The position numbers and the translations under genes are program-made. The notes under the pieces were generated by a model. That model was not told the origin of the DNA. It saw nothing but the letters and a program-made list of their open reading frames with translations, and did not search any database. A stretch of DNA of 64,000 bases from contig NZ_LN879455.1 in NCBI RefSeq assembly GCF_001403615.1, positions 62,001-126,000 on the forward strand. Direction: 5' to 3'. Positions 55,618-64,000 of the stretch are shown here, one piece after another (positions within the stretch are counted from its first letter, which is position 1; every line of letters starts with the position of its first letter). Source of the DNA: Desnuesiella massiliensis (GTDB lineage: Bacteria > Bacillota > Clostridia > Clostridiales > Clostridiaceae).

Positions 55618-56457
55618 ATGAATAATGTTAGTATAAAAACAATAATACTTCAATTGATAAAAAAATTTGATCAGGATGATATTTTTGCTTTAGCCTCTCA
55701 ACTAGCTTATAGCTTGATATTATCTTTTTTTCCGTTTTTGATATTTCTAATGACAGTAATCGGTTATCTTCATCTAGATAGTGAGCAGGTACTGTTAACC
55801 TTAAAAGCCTTTGTTCCAGGTAGTGCCTTTGAGCTTATAGCAAAAACAGTATTAGACGTGGTTAGCAATAAAGATGGAAATTTGCTTTCCTTCAGCTTAA
55901 TTTTCACCATATGGAGTGCTTCCACAGGCTTTTCTGCGGCTATTAAAGGACTAAATAAAGCCTATAATGAAAAAGAGAGAAGGGGATTTATTAAAGTGGG
56001 GGCTATTTCAGTGCTTTGCACCTTAGGAATTTCCTTTATAATAATCGCAACTTTATTCTTACTGGTATTTGGAAACGTAATAGGAGAAGTGCTGATAAAA
56101 AAGCTTTATTTTAATACCTTTATAGCTTATTTATGGAATGTATTAAGGTATGTACTCATAATAATAGTGATGATTTTCACCTTTGCAGCCCTATATCATT
56201 ACACACCTTGTAAAAGAATGACCTGGGTAGAAGTTATTCCAGGAGCTATGTTTACTACAGTGGGATGGATTATGGTATCCATAGGTTTTTCCTACTATGT
56301 GAACAATTTTGCTAATTATTCTAGGCTCTATGGAAGTATAGGAGCGGTAATAGTGTTAATGACTTGGCTATTCTTGACTTCATTGATAATGCTCATGGGT
56401 GGAGAATTAAATGCGGTATTATCTTTAAATAAATGCTATAAAAGCAAAAGATGTTAA
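55618..56457 (+). CDS. YihY/BrkB-family inner membrane protein
   Basis: A 279-residue membrane protein; the ATG at 55618 follows GGGAGA by 9 bases, and a TATAAT lies at 55581. It has six hydrophobic helices. ASQLAYSLILSFFPFLIFLM (conserved start of the family), WSASTGFSAAIKGLNKAYNE, PGAMFTTVGWIMVSIGFSYY and GAVIVLMTWLFLTSLIMLMG. YihY/BrkB proteins are widespread and once were called ribonuclease BN in error; their role in the envelope is not settled. It is not clearly part of the polysaccharide cluster. Confidence 0.88.
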   Translation: MNNVSIKTIILQLIKKFDQDDIFALASQLAYSLILSFFPFLIFLMTVIGYLHLDSEQVLLTLKAFVPGSAFELIAKTVLDVVSNKDGNLLSFSLIFTIWSASTGFSAAIKGLNKAYNEKERRGFIKVGAISVLCTLGISFIIIATLFLLVFGNVIGEVLIKKLYFNTFIAYLWNVLRYVLIIIVMIFTFAALYHYTPCKRMTWVEVIPGAMFTTVGWIMVSIGFSYYVNNFANYSRLYGSIGAVIVLMTWLFLTSLIMLMGGELNAVLSLNKCYKSKRC

Positions 56458-56681
56458 TAGTTTTGAATATAGTTACAAAAACAAGGCGCTGTTACAGGAC
56501 ACATAAAAGCATTGATAGTGTTTTCTTTATAAAGATTATAGAGGATAGTTGCGTTTTATAGTTCTTAGAGGGTAGTTTTTTAGATTCAGGTTATTGAGGC
56601 AGGGGGATTAATTAGGGGGTATATGTGGTATAATATAAATAAATACTTATATTTTAAAATTTAAACAGAGGAGCTGATGAT

Positions 56682-57239
56682 ATGTTGCCTCAAGAAAAGA
56701 AAATACCCTTTGAAGAATTCTTGAAAATGGATGGAGAAAATGATGACCTCATGGAGTATATAGAGGATCAAGTCTACCTTCAAGCAAGCCCTAGCATTAT
56801 ACATCAAGAGATATCAGGAAATCTGTTTTATGCTTTAAAAAATTATTTTAAAGAAAAATCTTGCAGGGTTTTTCATGCCCCTATAGATATAATATTGAAG
56901 AAGAATGATGAGCAGAATAAAAACAAAGTAATACCAGACATAGTGGTTATATGCAATGACTCTGGTTTTAATGACAATAACTACGTAGGAATTCCTGACT
57001 TAATTATAGAAATAGTATCTCCATCTAACGCAAGGCATGATTATATAACCAAGTTAAACCTCTATGAAAAATTTAAAGTTCCAGAATATTGGATAGTATC
57101 TCCTAAAAACCATACCATTCAGGTGTTTACTTTAAATGAAGAGGGATATTACAATGAGCCTATTTTTTACTTTGGTAAGGATGCTATAAAATCAAACTTA
57201 TTTAAAGATTTATCCATAGAGCTAAAAGATATATTTTAA
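56682..57239 (+). CDS. Uma2-family PD-(D/E)XK nuclease-like protein
   Basis: A 185-residue protein with GAGGAGCTG 5 bases before the ATG. It has the Uma2/DUF820 layout: N-terminal MDGENDDLMEYIEDQVYLQA, HQEISGNLFYALKNYF, then the nuclease core NKVIPDIVVICND (Asp) and GIPDLIIEIVSPSNARHDYI (Glu, with the following Lys) and LYEKFKVPEYWIVSP. These proteins are common in multicopy in cyanobacteria and scattered in clostridia; their biological role is unclear, and transposon-related or defence roles have been suggested. It stands alone, with a TATAAT at 56631-56636. Confidence 0.85.
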   Translation: MLPQEKKIPFEEFLKMDGENDDLMEYIEDQVYLQASPSIIHQEISGNLFYALKNYFKEKSCRVFHAPIDIILKKNDEQNKNKVIPDIVVICNDSGFNDNNYVGIPDLIIEIVSPSNARHDYITKLNLYEKFKVPEYWIVSPKNHTIQVFTLNEEGYYNEPIFYFGKDAIKSNLFKDLSIELKDIF

Positions 57240-57324
57240 AATTAAAGATGCGAAATAAATGGTTATTTTGATACAGAAAGGATTTTAATAAAAGTAAAAT
57301 TCTAAGTGGCGGGGATAAGAATGG

Positions 57325-57362
57325 AAACTACGTTAAGCATTAGCTTTAACGTAGTTTTTAAT
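57325..57362 (+). terminator. Terminator after the Uma2-like gene
   Basis: AAACTACGTTAA pairs perfectly with TTAACGTAGTTT around an 11-base loop, then TTTAATTT. It lies 85 bases after the stop. Confidence 0.85.
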
Positions 57363-57618
57363 TTATAACAATTATTTTAAAATAGGGTTGAGAATATCTA
57401 TTATAAAATGTAAAATAAATCTATATATGCATTTTGCGGTCATTTTATAAAAAAATAGGTATTATACCCTAATTGATAAAGATACCTATAGGCAAAGCTA
57501 TAATGCAGAGGCAGCCACATTAAAAGCTAAGGGTAGGGTAAGCGTAAGTTCTTAATTATTCAAGATTAGAAAAGCTTAAACCATCTACAAGTATAAGTGT
57601 ATGTGAGGAGAATTAAGT
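57363..57618 (+). promoter_or_regulatory. Leader region of the nucleotide-sugar dehydrogenase gene
   Basis: An AT-rich region with hairpin ATAGGTAT (57455-57462) / ATACCTAT (57482-57489). A somewhat G-rich tract follows (GGCAAAGC...GCAGAGGCAGCC, then GGGTAGGG) up to 57540, before GTGAGGAGAATT at the start. The tract is unlike its surroundings and may be a structured leader. It does not match the c-di-GMP riboswitch cores I know, so no identity is claimed. Confidence 0.35.
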
Positions 57619-58938
57619 ATGAATCTATATAAAGAATTGTTAGAGAAAAAAACAAAATTATCATTAGTAGGTTTAGGCTATGTAGGAATGCCCATAGCAG
57701 TTGCATTTGCAAAGAAAGTTGAGGTAATTGGCTTCGATTTAAATAAAGAAAAGATTGAGCTGTATAAAAAAGGTATCGATCCAACAAATGAGATTGGAGA
57801 TAAAGCGATTAAGTCAACTAAAGTAGATTTTACATCGGATGAAAGTAGGCTGCAAGAAGCAAAGTTTCACATTATCGCAGTACCTACTCCTATAAATTCA
57901 GATAAAACCCCAGACCTAGCCCCTGTTGAAGGAGCTAGTAATATAGTAGGACGTAATTTGACCAAAGGATCAATTGTGGTATATGAATCTACTGTTTACC
58001 CTGGTGTTACTGAAGATATTTGTATACCAATACTTGAAAGAGAATCAGGGCTAAAATGCGGAGTAGATTTTAAAATAGGATATTCCCCAGAGCGTATCAA
58101 TCCGGGCGATAAGCTGCATAGATTAGAGAATATTACTAAAATAGTTTCCGGAATGGATGCTCAAAGTTTAGAAGAAATTGCTAAAGTCTACGAACTTGTT
58201 ATTGATGCTGGAGTGCATAGAGTCAGCTCTATTAAAGTTGCCGAGGCTGCTAAGGTTGTAGAAAACAGTCAGCGTGATATAAATATTGCTTTTATGAATG
58301 AGCTTGCTATGGTATTTGACCGCATGGGAATTGATACTAAAGAAGTTGTAGAAGCAATGAATACAAAATGGAATGCACTAAAATTTTATCCAGGGTTAGT
58401 AGGTGGGCATTGCATAGGAGTAGATCCATATTACTTTGTGTATCAGGCGGAAAAACTAGGTTATCATAGTCAGATTATTCTTTCTGGCAGAAAAATTAAT
58501 GATGGGATGGGGGAGTTTGTTGCTGATGCAATTATCAAGAAATTAATTCTAGCCAACAAAGTGGTAAAGCAAGCAAAGGTAGTTATACTTGGGATAACCT
58601 TTAAAGAAAACTGCCCTGATACTAGAAATTCTAAAGTTGCTGACATTATAAAAAGTCTGAATGAGTTTGCAATTAAGCCATTAGTGGTTGACCCCAGGGC
58701 TAATAAAGAAGATGCAAAACATGAATATGGTATAGACCTAGTTAACCTTGAAAGTATCCAGAATGCAGATTGCTTAGTGTTCGCTGTGGCTCATGATGAG
58801 TTTAAGGATATGGAATGGACACAGATAGATGGGTTATTTGGACACTTTGATAATAGCGAGAAAGTTATTATTGACGTTAAAGGTATCCTTAATAGGACGG
58901 TGGCTGAGCAAAGGGGATATAGTTATTGGAGACTTTAA
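57619..58938 (+). CDS. UDP-sugar 6-dehydrogenase (TviB/WbpA-like)
   Basis: A 439-residue dehydrogenase with GAGGAG 9 bases before the ATG. It has the Rossmann motif LVGLGYVGMPIAVAFAK, the AVPTPIN and YESTVYPGVTED motifs, the hinge, and the catalytic loop KFYPGLVGGHCIGVDPYY with nucleophilic Cys. The C-terminal domain GITFKENCPDTRNSKV is that of the UDP-N-acetylhexosamine dehydrogenase group (TviB, WbpA) more than that of UDP-glucose dehydrogenase, but this should be tested. It makes a UDP-uronic acid donor. It converges on the PilZ-glycosyltransferase operon, whose synthase could use such a donor. Confidence 0.92.
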   Translation: MNLYKELLEKKTKLSLVGLGYVGMPIAVAFAKKVEVIGFDLNKEKIELYKKGIDPTNEIGDKAIKSTKVDFTSDESRLQEAKFHIIAVPTPINSDKTPDLAPVEGASNIVGRNLTKGSIVVYESTVYPGVTEDICIPILERESGLKCGVDFKIGYSPERINPGDKLHRLENITKIVSGMDAQSLEEIAKVYELVIDAGVHRVSSIKVAEAAKVVENSQRDINIAFMNELAMVFDRMGIDTKEVVEAMNTKWNALKFYPGLVGGHCIGVDPYYFVYQAEKLGYHSQIILSGRKINDGMGEFVADAIIKKLILANKVVKQAKVVILGITFKENCPDTRNSKVADIIKSLNEFAIKPLVVDPRANKEDAKHEYGIDLVNLESIQNADCLVFAVAHDEFKDMEWTQIDGLFGHFDNSEKVIIDVKGILNRTVAEQRGYSYWRL

Positions 58939-58945
58939 ATTTTTA

Positions 58946-58998
58946 GGGAGCATATATAGAGTTGATTTACACAATTCTATGTATGCTCCCACTTTTTT
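58946..58998. terminator. Bidirectional terminator between convergent genes
   Basis: GGGAGCATA pairs with TATGCTCCC, with TATAGAGTT/AATTCTATG-type extension, then T7 on the plus strand. It touches the stop codon of the minus-strand GH18-type gene. Confidence 0.85.
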
Positions 58999-60062
58999 TA
59001 AAACAAATTTCCACCTAATCTCCAGATACTAATATCATATCCATTTTCTGTTATGACCTTCATCCAAGACTTTAGGGTAATAGCATCTGCATACCATACT
59101 TGATGTTCTATATTATTTTCATCTTTATAATTGAAAAACAAGCACTGGCTTTCATTATCACGTTCTACTTTAGCATTATACTCTTTTGATATACGTTTAG
59201 CTTCAGCTTCTGAAAGGGATGTAGTTTTTCCATTAGATGCCCAGTTAAACCCTCCAGTAGCAATTGCAAAATTCTTTTTTCCTGGTATTTTACCCATCTT
59301 TTCTATTAAATCTCTAATAAATTTAGGATTTGCCTTTTCTCCAGGTTCGCTAAAGCCCCCATGTAAATTGTAACACATCATTACATATGTTGGGCCTTCA
59401 TTAAAGTTCAATTTATTAAAGGGTATGTTAGGCTCTAATACAACTCTTAGTTTTAAACCTTCTTTTTCAGCTTTCTGGTATAGTTCATTTATAAATAATA
59501 TATAGTTATCCCATAGCTTCATGTCATTCTTTATTTGTTCATAATCAATTTCTATACCATCAAAACCATATTTAACTGCTAAATTTATAATATCTTTAAT
59601 ATGATCACTTCTTGAAGCTGAATCACTTAATAGTGCTTTTAATAGACCTATATCTTTTAATGAATAATTTCCGTCACTATTTATTTTATCATTAACAATA
59701 GTTATATATTTATTGTAATCATAATCCTTTGTTTCATTATAATAATTAGTTAAATTTTCTGGCATCATTAATTCATTATTGGAACTAAAATTAGCAGCAA
59801 AGTAAGAAATATTTTTTAATTTCTTGCCTAAGGTTTTGATTTCTTTATCAGAATTTAAATCCCAGTATACAACCCATGCTGATAGATTATTTATATCCTC
59901 TCCAAATGCCTGTTTTACTTCTTCCTTTAGGGGTGTATTATTATCTTTATTTAGGGAATTATCCTCTTTTGAAGCAGCATTTATATATGTCAAAGTTGCT
60001 ATTGATAATATTAATATTATCAATCCAGTATAAATCAAATTTTTTCTCACACTATTCTTCAT
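58998..60062 (-). CDS. GH18-type glycoside hydrolase, membrane-anchored or secreted
   Basis: A 354-residue protein with AGAGG 7 bases before the ATG and a signal-anchor (LIYTGLIILILSIATLTYI). It has a TIM-barrel with the GH18 signature YGFDGIEIDYEQ, in which the final Glu is the acid/base residue of DxxDxDxE, and barrel strands VVYWDLN, YVMMCYNLHGG and FAIATGGFNWASNG. GH18 enzymes cut beta-1,4-GlcNAc-type chains. Last gene of the operon, it may trim or release a GlcNAc-containing polymer. It stands 14 bases after the deacetylase-like gene. Confidence 0.85.
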   Translation of the reverse strand: MKNSVRKNLIYTGLIILILSIATLTYINAASKEDNSLNKDNNTPLKEEVKQAFGEDINNLSAWVVYWDLNSDKEIKTLGKKLKNISYFAANFSSNNELMMPENLTNYYNETKDYDYNKYITIVNDKINSDGNYSLKDIGLLKALLSDSASRSDHIKDIINLAVKYGFDGIEIDYEQIKNDMKLWDNYILFINELYQKAEKEGLKLRVVLEPNIPFNKLNFNEGPTYVMMCYNLHGGFSEPGEKANPKFIRDLIEKMGKIPGKKNFAIATGGFNWASNGKTTSLSEAEAKRISKEYNAKVERDNESQCLFFNYKDENNIEHQVWYADAITLKSWMKVITENGYDISIWRLGGNLF

Positions 60063-60076
60063 TTAGACCTCTTAAA

Positions 60077-61762
60077 CTATAGATTTTTTATAAACCAATT
60101 TACAAGTTTATTAAAAGAATTTTTAATCTTATAAGTTACAGCTTCTTTTCCCTTTAATGAAGCATCGTATAGTACTTCATCATTTATATCAGTTATTTTA
60201 AAACTTTTAAAAACTCCATCATATACATCATCTGCAATATTTCTTTGACTATATCCATATTCTCCCCATGCAGACTCAAGAAAAATACTTCCTCTATTTT
60301 CATTACTTACTTTTAACTCTTCTATTATTACCTTTTCATCAATAGCTAAGGTAAGTTTTTTATCAACTAAGGTTATATCAACTTTTTTACTTCCAGGTTC
60401 CTTTATATCAATCTTTTTATCCTTACTTTTATCACTTAAATCTAATGAATATATTATATTTTTATTTCCATTTGAAAATTCAATAACATTAACTATATTA
60501 TTAATAAGTTGAACACATAGGCTATTGCTTCCATCTTCATTGGATCTTAAGTATATGGACTGAGAACCTATAACATTTCCCTTTAATAGGGTTGATATTT
60601 TAATATCCTTAAAATTATCACTATTTAATAGCTTAATGAAGCCTTTATCCTTTGGCAATGATGTTAATATAATTTTATCATCTATAAACTCTGCTTGTCC
60701 TTTTATTATTTTGAACTTGCTTCCTTTTTCTTTATCTCCTGAAACAAATTCAATATTCTTCTTAGTATCATCCCAAATTCTCATCAATAAATGATTAGTT
60801 GACCAATATGCCTGTGGTTGAATCCTAGTTAAATCATAAATAGAGCTATTTGATAAATTTAAAGAATATCCTTCTCTATTAAAATTCATGCTAAATAATT
60901 CTTTAATCCATTTACCATTTACTTCACTAGCCTTATCATTTGTGCCAAACTTACCTGTATTTGAATGCATTAGTGCATAGGTAGATGGTATATTTCCAAG
61001 CTCTTTATTATATATTTTTGATAATTTTTCATAGTCATTACTAATACGCTCTTTCATCTCTTCATAGGATTCCATAGGAATACCATGTTCATCTCTAATA
61101 TAATCCATCAAATAATGATTGTATTCTCTATTAATCTTAGAAGCTGCTTCTGAAAACTGAACTGAATCTAATTTCCCTAAATAATTTGAGTTTTTATCAA
61201 AAACATTTATATATTCTAACCTATATCCATTGGTTCCTAATTCCCAATAAGAGCTATCTTTTAATTTTAATAAATCTTTAGGCATTAAAAACTTTGGATC
61301 TTTTTTTGCAAATTTATCTGCATAAGTCATCATTGTGGCTTTATAATTATATTTTTCTAGAATTTTTTGAGAGAATATTGCTGTATCGCTTCTTCCATCC
61401 TCAAATAATAAAAATAACGCCTTTTCCGGTAAATTCTTTCCTTTTGCATAATAATCTAGTATATCTTGCTGAGTAATAGTTACGTAACCATTATTTTTCA
61501 GAGCTTTAATCTGTTTTTCTAATGCTTCAGTACTTATTAGTGTAGCATCTCCAGTTCTATCTACCCCAAAATATGATATGGCAATAAACCCACTATTTCT
61601 ATCTTTAGAAATCTCCTGTGAGCTATAAGGCTTGTACACTGAAAAAGTAAATAAAGCTTTTATAATGAGTACTAATACTACAAGCAAAATTATTCCTTGA
61701 AATATACTTCTTATTATCTTAATTCTATCTTTCTTTTCAGGAGAAAAATTTTTATTTCGCAT
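60077..61762 (-). CDS. NodB-like polysaccharide deacetylase with C-terminal beta domain
   Basis: A 561-residue protein overlapping the synthase gene by 11 bases (ATGCGAAATAA) with AAAGGTAG 10 bases before. Signal-anchor IFQGIILLVVLVLIIKALF. Residues 55-290 follow a NodB-like fold: GFIAISYFGVDR, ALFLLFEDGRSDTA (in place of the usual TFDDG metal motif), HG/TNGYRLEY and STYALMHSN. Classical metal-binding His residues are not obvious, so it may be inactive or divergent. Residues 320-540 are a jelly-roll of the kind found in LamG/concanavalin-type carbohydrate-binding domains (IYLRSNEDGSNSLCVQLINN). Likely works on the polymer of the PilZ-glycosyltransferase. Confidence 0.75.
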   Translation of the reverse strand: MRNKNFSPEKKDRIKIIRSIFQGIILLVVLVLIIKALFTFSVYKPYSSQEISKDRNSGFIAISYFGVDRTGDATLISTEALEKQIKALKNNGYVTITQQDILDYYAKGKNLPEKALFLLFEDGRSDTAIFSQKILEKYNYKATMMTYADKFAKKDPKFLMPKDLLKLKDSSYWELGTNGYRLEYINVFDKNSNYLGKLDSVQFSEAASKINREYNHYLMDYIRDEHGIPMESYEEMKERISNDYEKLSKIYNKELGNIPSTYALMHSNTGKFGTNDKASEVNGKWIKELFSMNFNREGYSLNLSNSSIYDLTRIQPQAYWSTNHLLMRIWDDTKKNIEFVSGDKEKGSKFKIIKGQAEFIDDKIILTSLPKDKGFIKLLNSDNFKDIKISTLLKGNVIGSQSIYLRSNEDGSNSLCVQLINNIVNVIEFSNGNKNIIYSLDLSDKSKDKKIDIKEPGSKKVDITLVDKKLTLAIDEKVIIEELKVSNENRGSIFLESAWGEYGYSQRNIADDVYDGVFKSFKITDINDEVLYDASLKGKEAVTYKIKNSFNKLVNWFIKNL

Positions 61763-63638
61763 ATTTATTCTCTACCTTTTTTCTTAATATACTAGAAGCT
61801 TTCCTTTGTTCTTTTTTTCTTTGGGCTTCTATATCACTTGGAGTCATTCTTGTGCCCCATGTGGATTTCCAAAATGTTACCCAAGCTATAGGCATTTGCC
61901 AAAGCAATACCGCTTCATAAAAAATACAAAACACCATTCCAAAAATCCAAGTTGTACTCTTCCTAAAAAACATTTGAGCAAAGCTCATCATTAATGCCAT
62001 CATTAGAAGTCCAACAAGAAATGTAGTTGGAAATATTTTGTGTACAATTGGTGCATAAATTAGGTTATAGGAAACTACTACAGGTGCAGCAATAGGAACG
62101 AACACCCCCATATAAAAGAAGGCGGCCATAAAAGGTTCCTTTTTCCACATAAACTTTCCTGCAATAATGGATTCTCTGAGCCAGGAGCGTTTCCATCTCA
62201 TTTGCTGTTTAAGAAATACCTTATACTTATTAGGTACAATAGTAGAACAAATTGCTGTATCTTGATAGCAGGTTCTATGTCCATTTAATACAAAATTAGT
62301 CATAGCTCTATCGTCTCCGAAAGTTGCCTTTTGACCTAAGAATTTTTGATTTATCCATTCATCCATATTATCTATAATTATTTGCTTTCTGTAGCAGGAC
62401 AGTGGTCCTGATAGACATGTAACGGCATCAAAATAAGCTTCTGCAGCTTTCATAATTCTAAAAGCAATATAGTATCTAACAGACTGCATTTTAGTTAAAA
62501 TATTTGTATAAGTATTGGCAACATCTGTTCTACCTGATACTCCACCCATTTTAGGATCTTTAAAAGGTTGTACTAAATTTCTTATTGCAAATGGATCTAG
62601 AAAGCTATCTGAATCTACAAATACTACTAAATCATGCTTTGCATTTACGACTCCTCTGCATAGTGCTTCTCTTTTTCCTAGGTTCTTTTCTTGAACAAAA
62701 TACTTAACTCTATTTGGAGCATCAAATCTTTCAGCTTCATTATTTAACTTATTTATGGTCTCCTTGATTTTATCTACAGAATCATCATTAGAACAATCAT
62801 CCACAACTATAACTTCCAAATTATCAATAGGATAGTCTTGGTTGATACAACTTAAAATTGTCCTTTCTATCCACTCAGCTTCATTAAAACAAGGAATAAT
62901 AATGGTTACACCTGGTGTATAATCCACATCTATTGGCATAGGTTTGTACAAAACACCAAATAAATATCTACTTAATAGAAATACAGCTGCAATGATACTA
63001 TATAGGTATATCCACTTATTAAATTTAAAATATATTATACTCTCTGCACGCATTAATAAAATGAAAACACTTATAAATAATAATAGTAAGCTAGATGTAG
63101 CTAATACATACCTATCTTTTTTTCTATTTGAGTATTCTGATAAAGTTTCAAAAAATTCTATGCCGCAGAATATTTGTCCATCTTTTGTGATAGAATCCCG
63201 AACTTTTTTCCCTTTAATCTTTACACTCATTTCATATCCTTCTGGCATAGAACCAGGCAATATTTTGAATTCTAATTTAATACTTTTAGCGTTGCTAATC
63301 ATATTTAATTGTTCGTTATCTTTTAATTCTAATAAAATTCCCGTTGTAGAAATATCTACAGATTTAACATTAAAGGTGATATTGCCATTTTGGCTTCTAC
63401 ATACTACTTTAATATCAGCTTGCATTATATATCTTATTCCAGCATTTTTACTTTTTATAAATACATTAGGATCACCCTTATAATCCTCTAACGCCTTTTG
63501 GCCTCTACGGTCAACACTATTTCTTATACCTTCTTTATCAGGTACATTTGCTAAGAGTCTTCTATCTACACGGGGATTTAAAAGAATATCATGGGTTTTA
63601 TCTTGCTTCTTTCTTGATTTTTTGTATCCAACCCTCAT
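61752..63638 (-). CDS. PilZ-domain processive GT2 glycosyltransferase (exopolysaccharide synthase)
   Basis: A 628-residue membrane protein with AAGGAG 9 bases before the ATG. An N-terminal PilZ domain (about 70-180, with DISTTGILLEL as the D/NxSxxG motif and RVDRR as a possible RxxxR at about 23-27) suggests c-di-GMP control. Two membrane helices follow (RYVLATSSLLLLFISVFILL; KWIYLYSIIAAVFLLSRYLF), then the GT2 domain: GVTIIIPCFNEAEWIERTIL, VVDDCSNDDS, VDSDSFLD, FGDDRAMTN and the processive QQMRWKRSW. Three or four further helices close the channel. FGDDRxMTN plus QxxRW resembles hyaluronan-synthase and Cps3S-like enzymes rather than cellulose synthase (TED). With the deacetylase, GH18 and UDP-sugar dehydrogenase it forms an exopolysaccharide system. 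Confidence 0.88.
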   Translation of the reverse strand: MRVGYKKSRKKQDKTHDILLNPRVDRRLLANVPDKEGIRNSVDRRGQKALEDYKGDPNVFIKSKNAGIRYIMQADIKVVCRSQNGNITFNVKSVDISTTGILLELKDNEQLNMISNAKSIKLEFKILPGSMPEGYEMSVKIKGKKVRDSITKDGQIFCGIEFFETLSEYSNRKKDRYVLATSSLLLLFISVFILLMRAESIIYFKFNKWIYLYSIIAAVFLLSRYLFGVLYKPMPIDVDYTPGVTIIIPCFNEAEWIERTILSCINQDYPIDNLEVIVVDDCSNDDSVDKIKETINKLNNEAERFDAPNRVKYFVQEKNLGKREALCRGVVNAKHDLVVFVDSDSFLDPFAIRNLVQPFKDPKMGGVSGRTDVANTYTNILTKMQSVRYYIAFRIMKAAEAYFDAVTCLSGPLSCYRKQIIIDNMDEWINQKFLGQKATFGDDRAMTNFVLNGHRTCYQDTAICSTIVPNKYKVFLKQQMRWKRSWLRESIIAGKFMWKKEPFMAAFFYMGVFVPIAAPVVVSYNLIYAPIVHKIFPTTFLVGLLMMALMMSFAQMFFRKSTTWIFGMVFCIFYEAVLLWQMPIAWVTFWKSTWGTRMTPSDIEAQRKKEQRKASSILRKKVENKYAK

Positions 63639-63739
63639 TGTTTAAACTCCTTACTTGGTATATTAAGGCATACTCAAATAAATAAAATTTCAGTACCATA
63701 GCCAATTTTAACCTTTTATTTATTCTCATATGCCTAATA

Positions 63740-64000
63740 TTATTTTTTTAGATAATCACTTAATTTTGCAATTTTATATTTTTCTCCATACAATCCTTTT
63801 TCATTGTTAGTTAAGAATATGTCTAAAGCCTCTGCAGTGAAATAGCTTTGGTCATTCATATGCATTACCACTACATTTCCCTTTCCTTTAACTAGTTCTT
63901 CTTTTATATAATCAGCAATTTCTTGCGCGGAAGCCCTTTCATAGTCATGGGTTGTAATATTTCCACTAATAGCATATTTATATCCACTTTCAAACACAGC
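63740..64000 (-). CDS. Polysaccharide deacetylase, C-terminal part (truncated by window edge)
   Basis: The frame is open to the right edge, so only the last 87 or so residues are seen. They read like the end of a NodB-type deacetylase: the TTHDYERASAQEIADYI region, then GNVVVMHMNDQSYFTAEAL, with the conserved VxMHMxD/H strand, and a C-terminal KYKIAKLSDYLKK. It lies 100 bases upstream of the synthase gene in the same direction and is probably the preceding gene of the operon. The start and any signal peptide lie beyond the window. Confidence 0.75.
   Translation of the reverse strand, partial: AVFESGYKYAISGNITTHDYERASAQEIADYIKEELVKGKGNVVVMHMNDQSYFTAEALDIFLTNNEKGLYGEKYKIAKLSDYLKK

Noticed and set aside
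57455..57560. Possible c-di-GMP-I riboswitch before the UDP-sugar dehydrogenase gene
   Set aside because: GGCAAAGCTA is reminiscent, but the conserved order of the GEMM-I core and its tetraloop/receptor could not be found.
62944..63483. 179-codon plus-strand ORF antisense to the PilZ-glycosyltransferase
   Set aside because: Antisense to a strongly conserved domain region; no ribosome binding site or family features.

Overview
The window looks like a chromosomal stretch from an anaerobic, spore-former-type Firmicute of the Clostridia (Clostridium-like). It is very AT-rich, has strong GGAGG-type ribosome binding sites and frequent TTG/GTG starts. It encodes type I cohesin and dockerin modules, SLH and SLAP-type surface domains, and clostridial group II introns. 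No tRNA, rRNA or CRISPR array was seen. Nearly everything concerns the cell surface: S-layer-like proteins, secreted adhesin-like proteins, polysaccharide synthesis and its O-acylation, and mobile elements between them.

Layout. 1-9.8 kb: the 3' end of a large Ig-like S-layer-type protein, a SLAP-domain protein, a decayed group II intron, two paralogous SGNH hydrolases flanking an acyltransferase-3 membrane protein, and a lipoprotein. 9.9-20.5 kb: a histidine kinase and an NtrC-type response regulator separated by an IS110-family element, followed by a tight operon for a MacAB-type exporter and an SLH protein. The regulator lacks the sigma-54-contacting GAFTGA loop. 20.7-31 kb: secreted proteins comprising a small helical protein, a cohesin protein, a 1068-residue RCC1/cohesin/dockerin protein and a 1726-residue multi-domain protein. 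31.3-32.1 kb holds a dead second copy of the SLAP gene.

32.1-55.3 kb is a rhamnose-containing surface polysaccharide cluster: DUF1972-type and GT4/GT2 glycosyltransferases, an initiating sugar-phosphate transferase, a polymerase-like membrane protein, a flippase, RmlA, RmlC, RmlB and a displaced RmlD, plus an MBOAT/AlgX-like O-acetylation pair. It is interspersed with a dockerin hydrolase, a chemoreceptor, a sigma factor and two near-identical group II introns. 55.6-57.2 kb holds a BrkB-type membrane protein and a Uma2-type nuclease. 57.6-64 kb holds a nucleotide-sugar dehydrogenase and a converging minus-strand operon of a PilZ-glycosyltransferase, polysaccharide deacetylase-like proteins and a GH18-type hydrolase. 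That operon is probably a c-di-GMP-responsive exopolysaccharide system.

The least expected structure lies between the genes. A family of inverted-repeat elements, with ends like AATTCACAATGCACAATT, punctuates the 25-56 kb region. Two copies are each interrupted at the same kind of site by a group II intron whose reverse transcriptase has lost its YADD region. A second, unrelated pair of roughly 100-nt imperfect palindromes (20768-20871 and 40321-40420) shows compensatory changes and sits in probable 5' leaders. All assignments come from reading the sequence; no database search was run.
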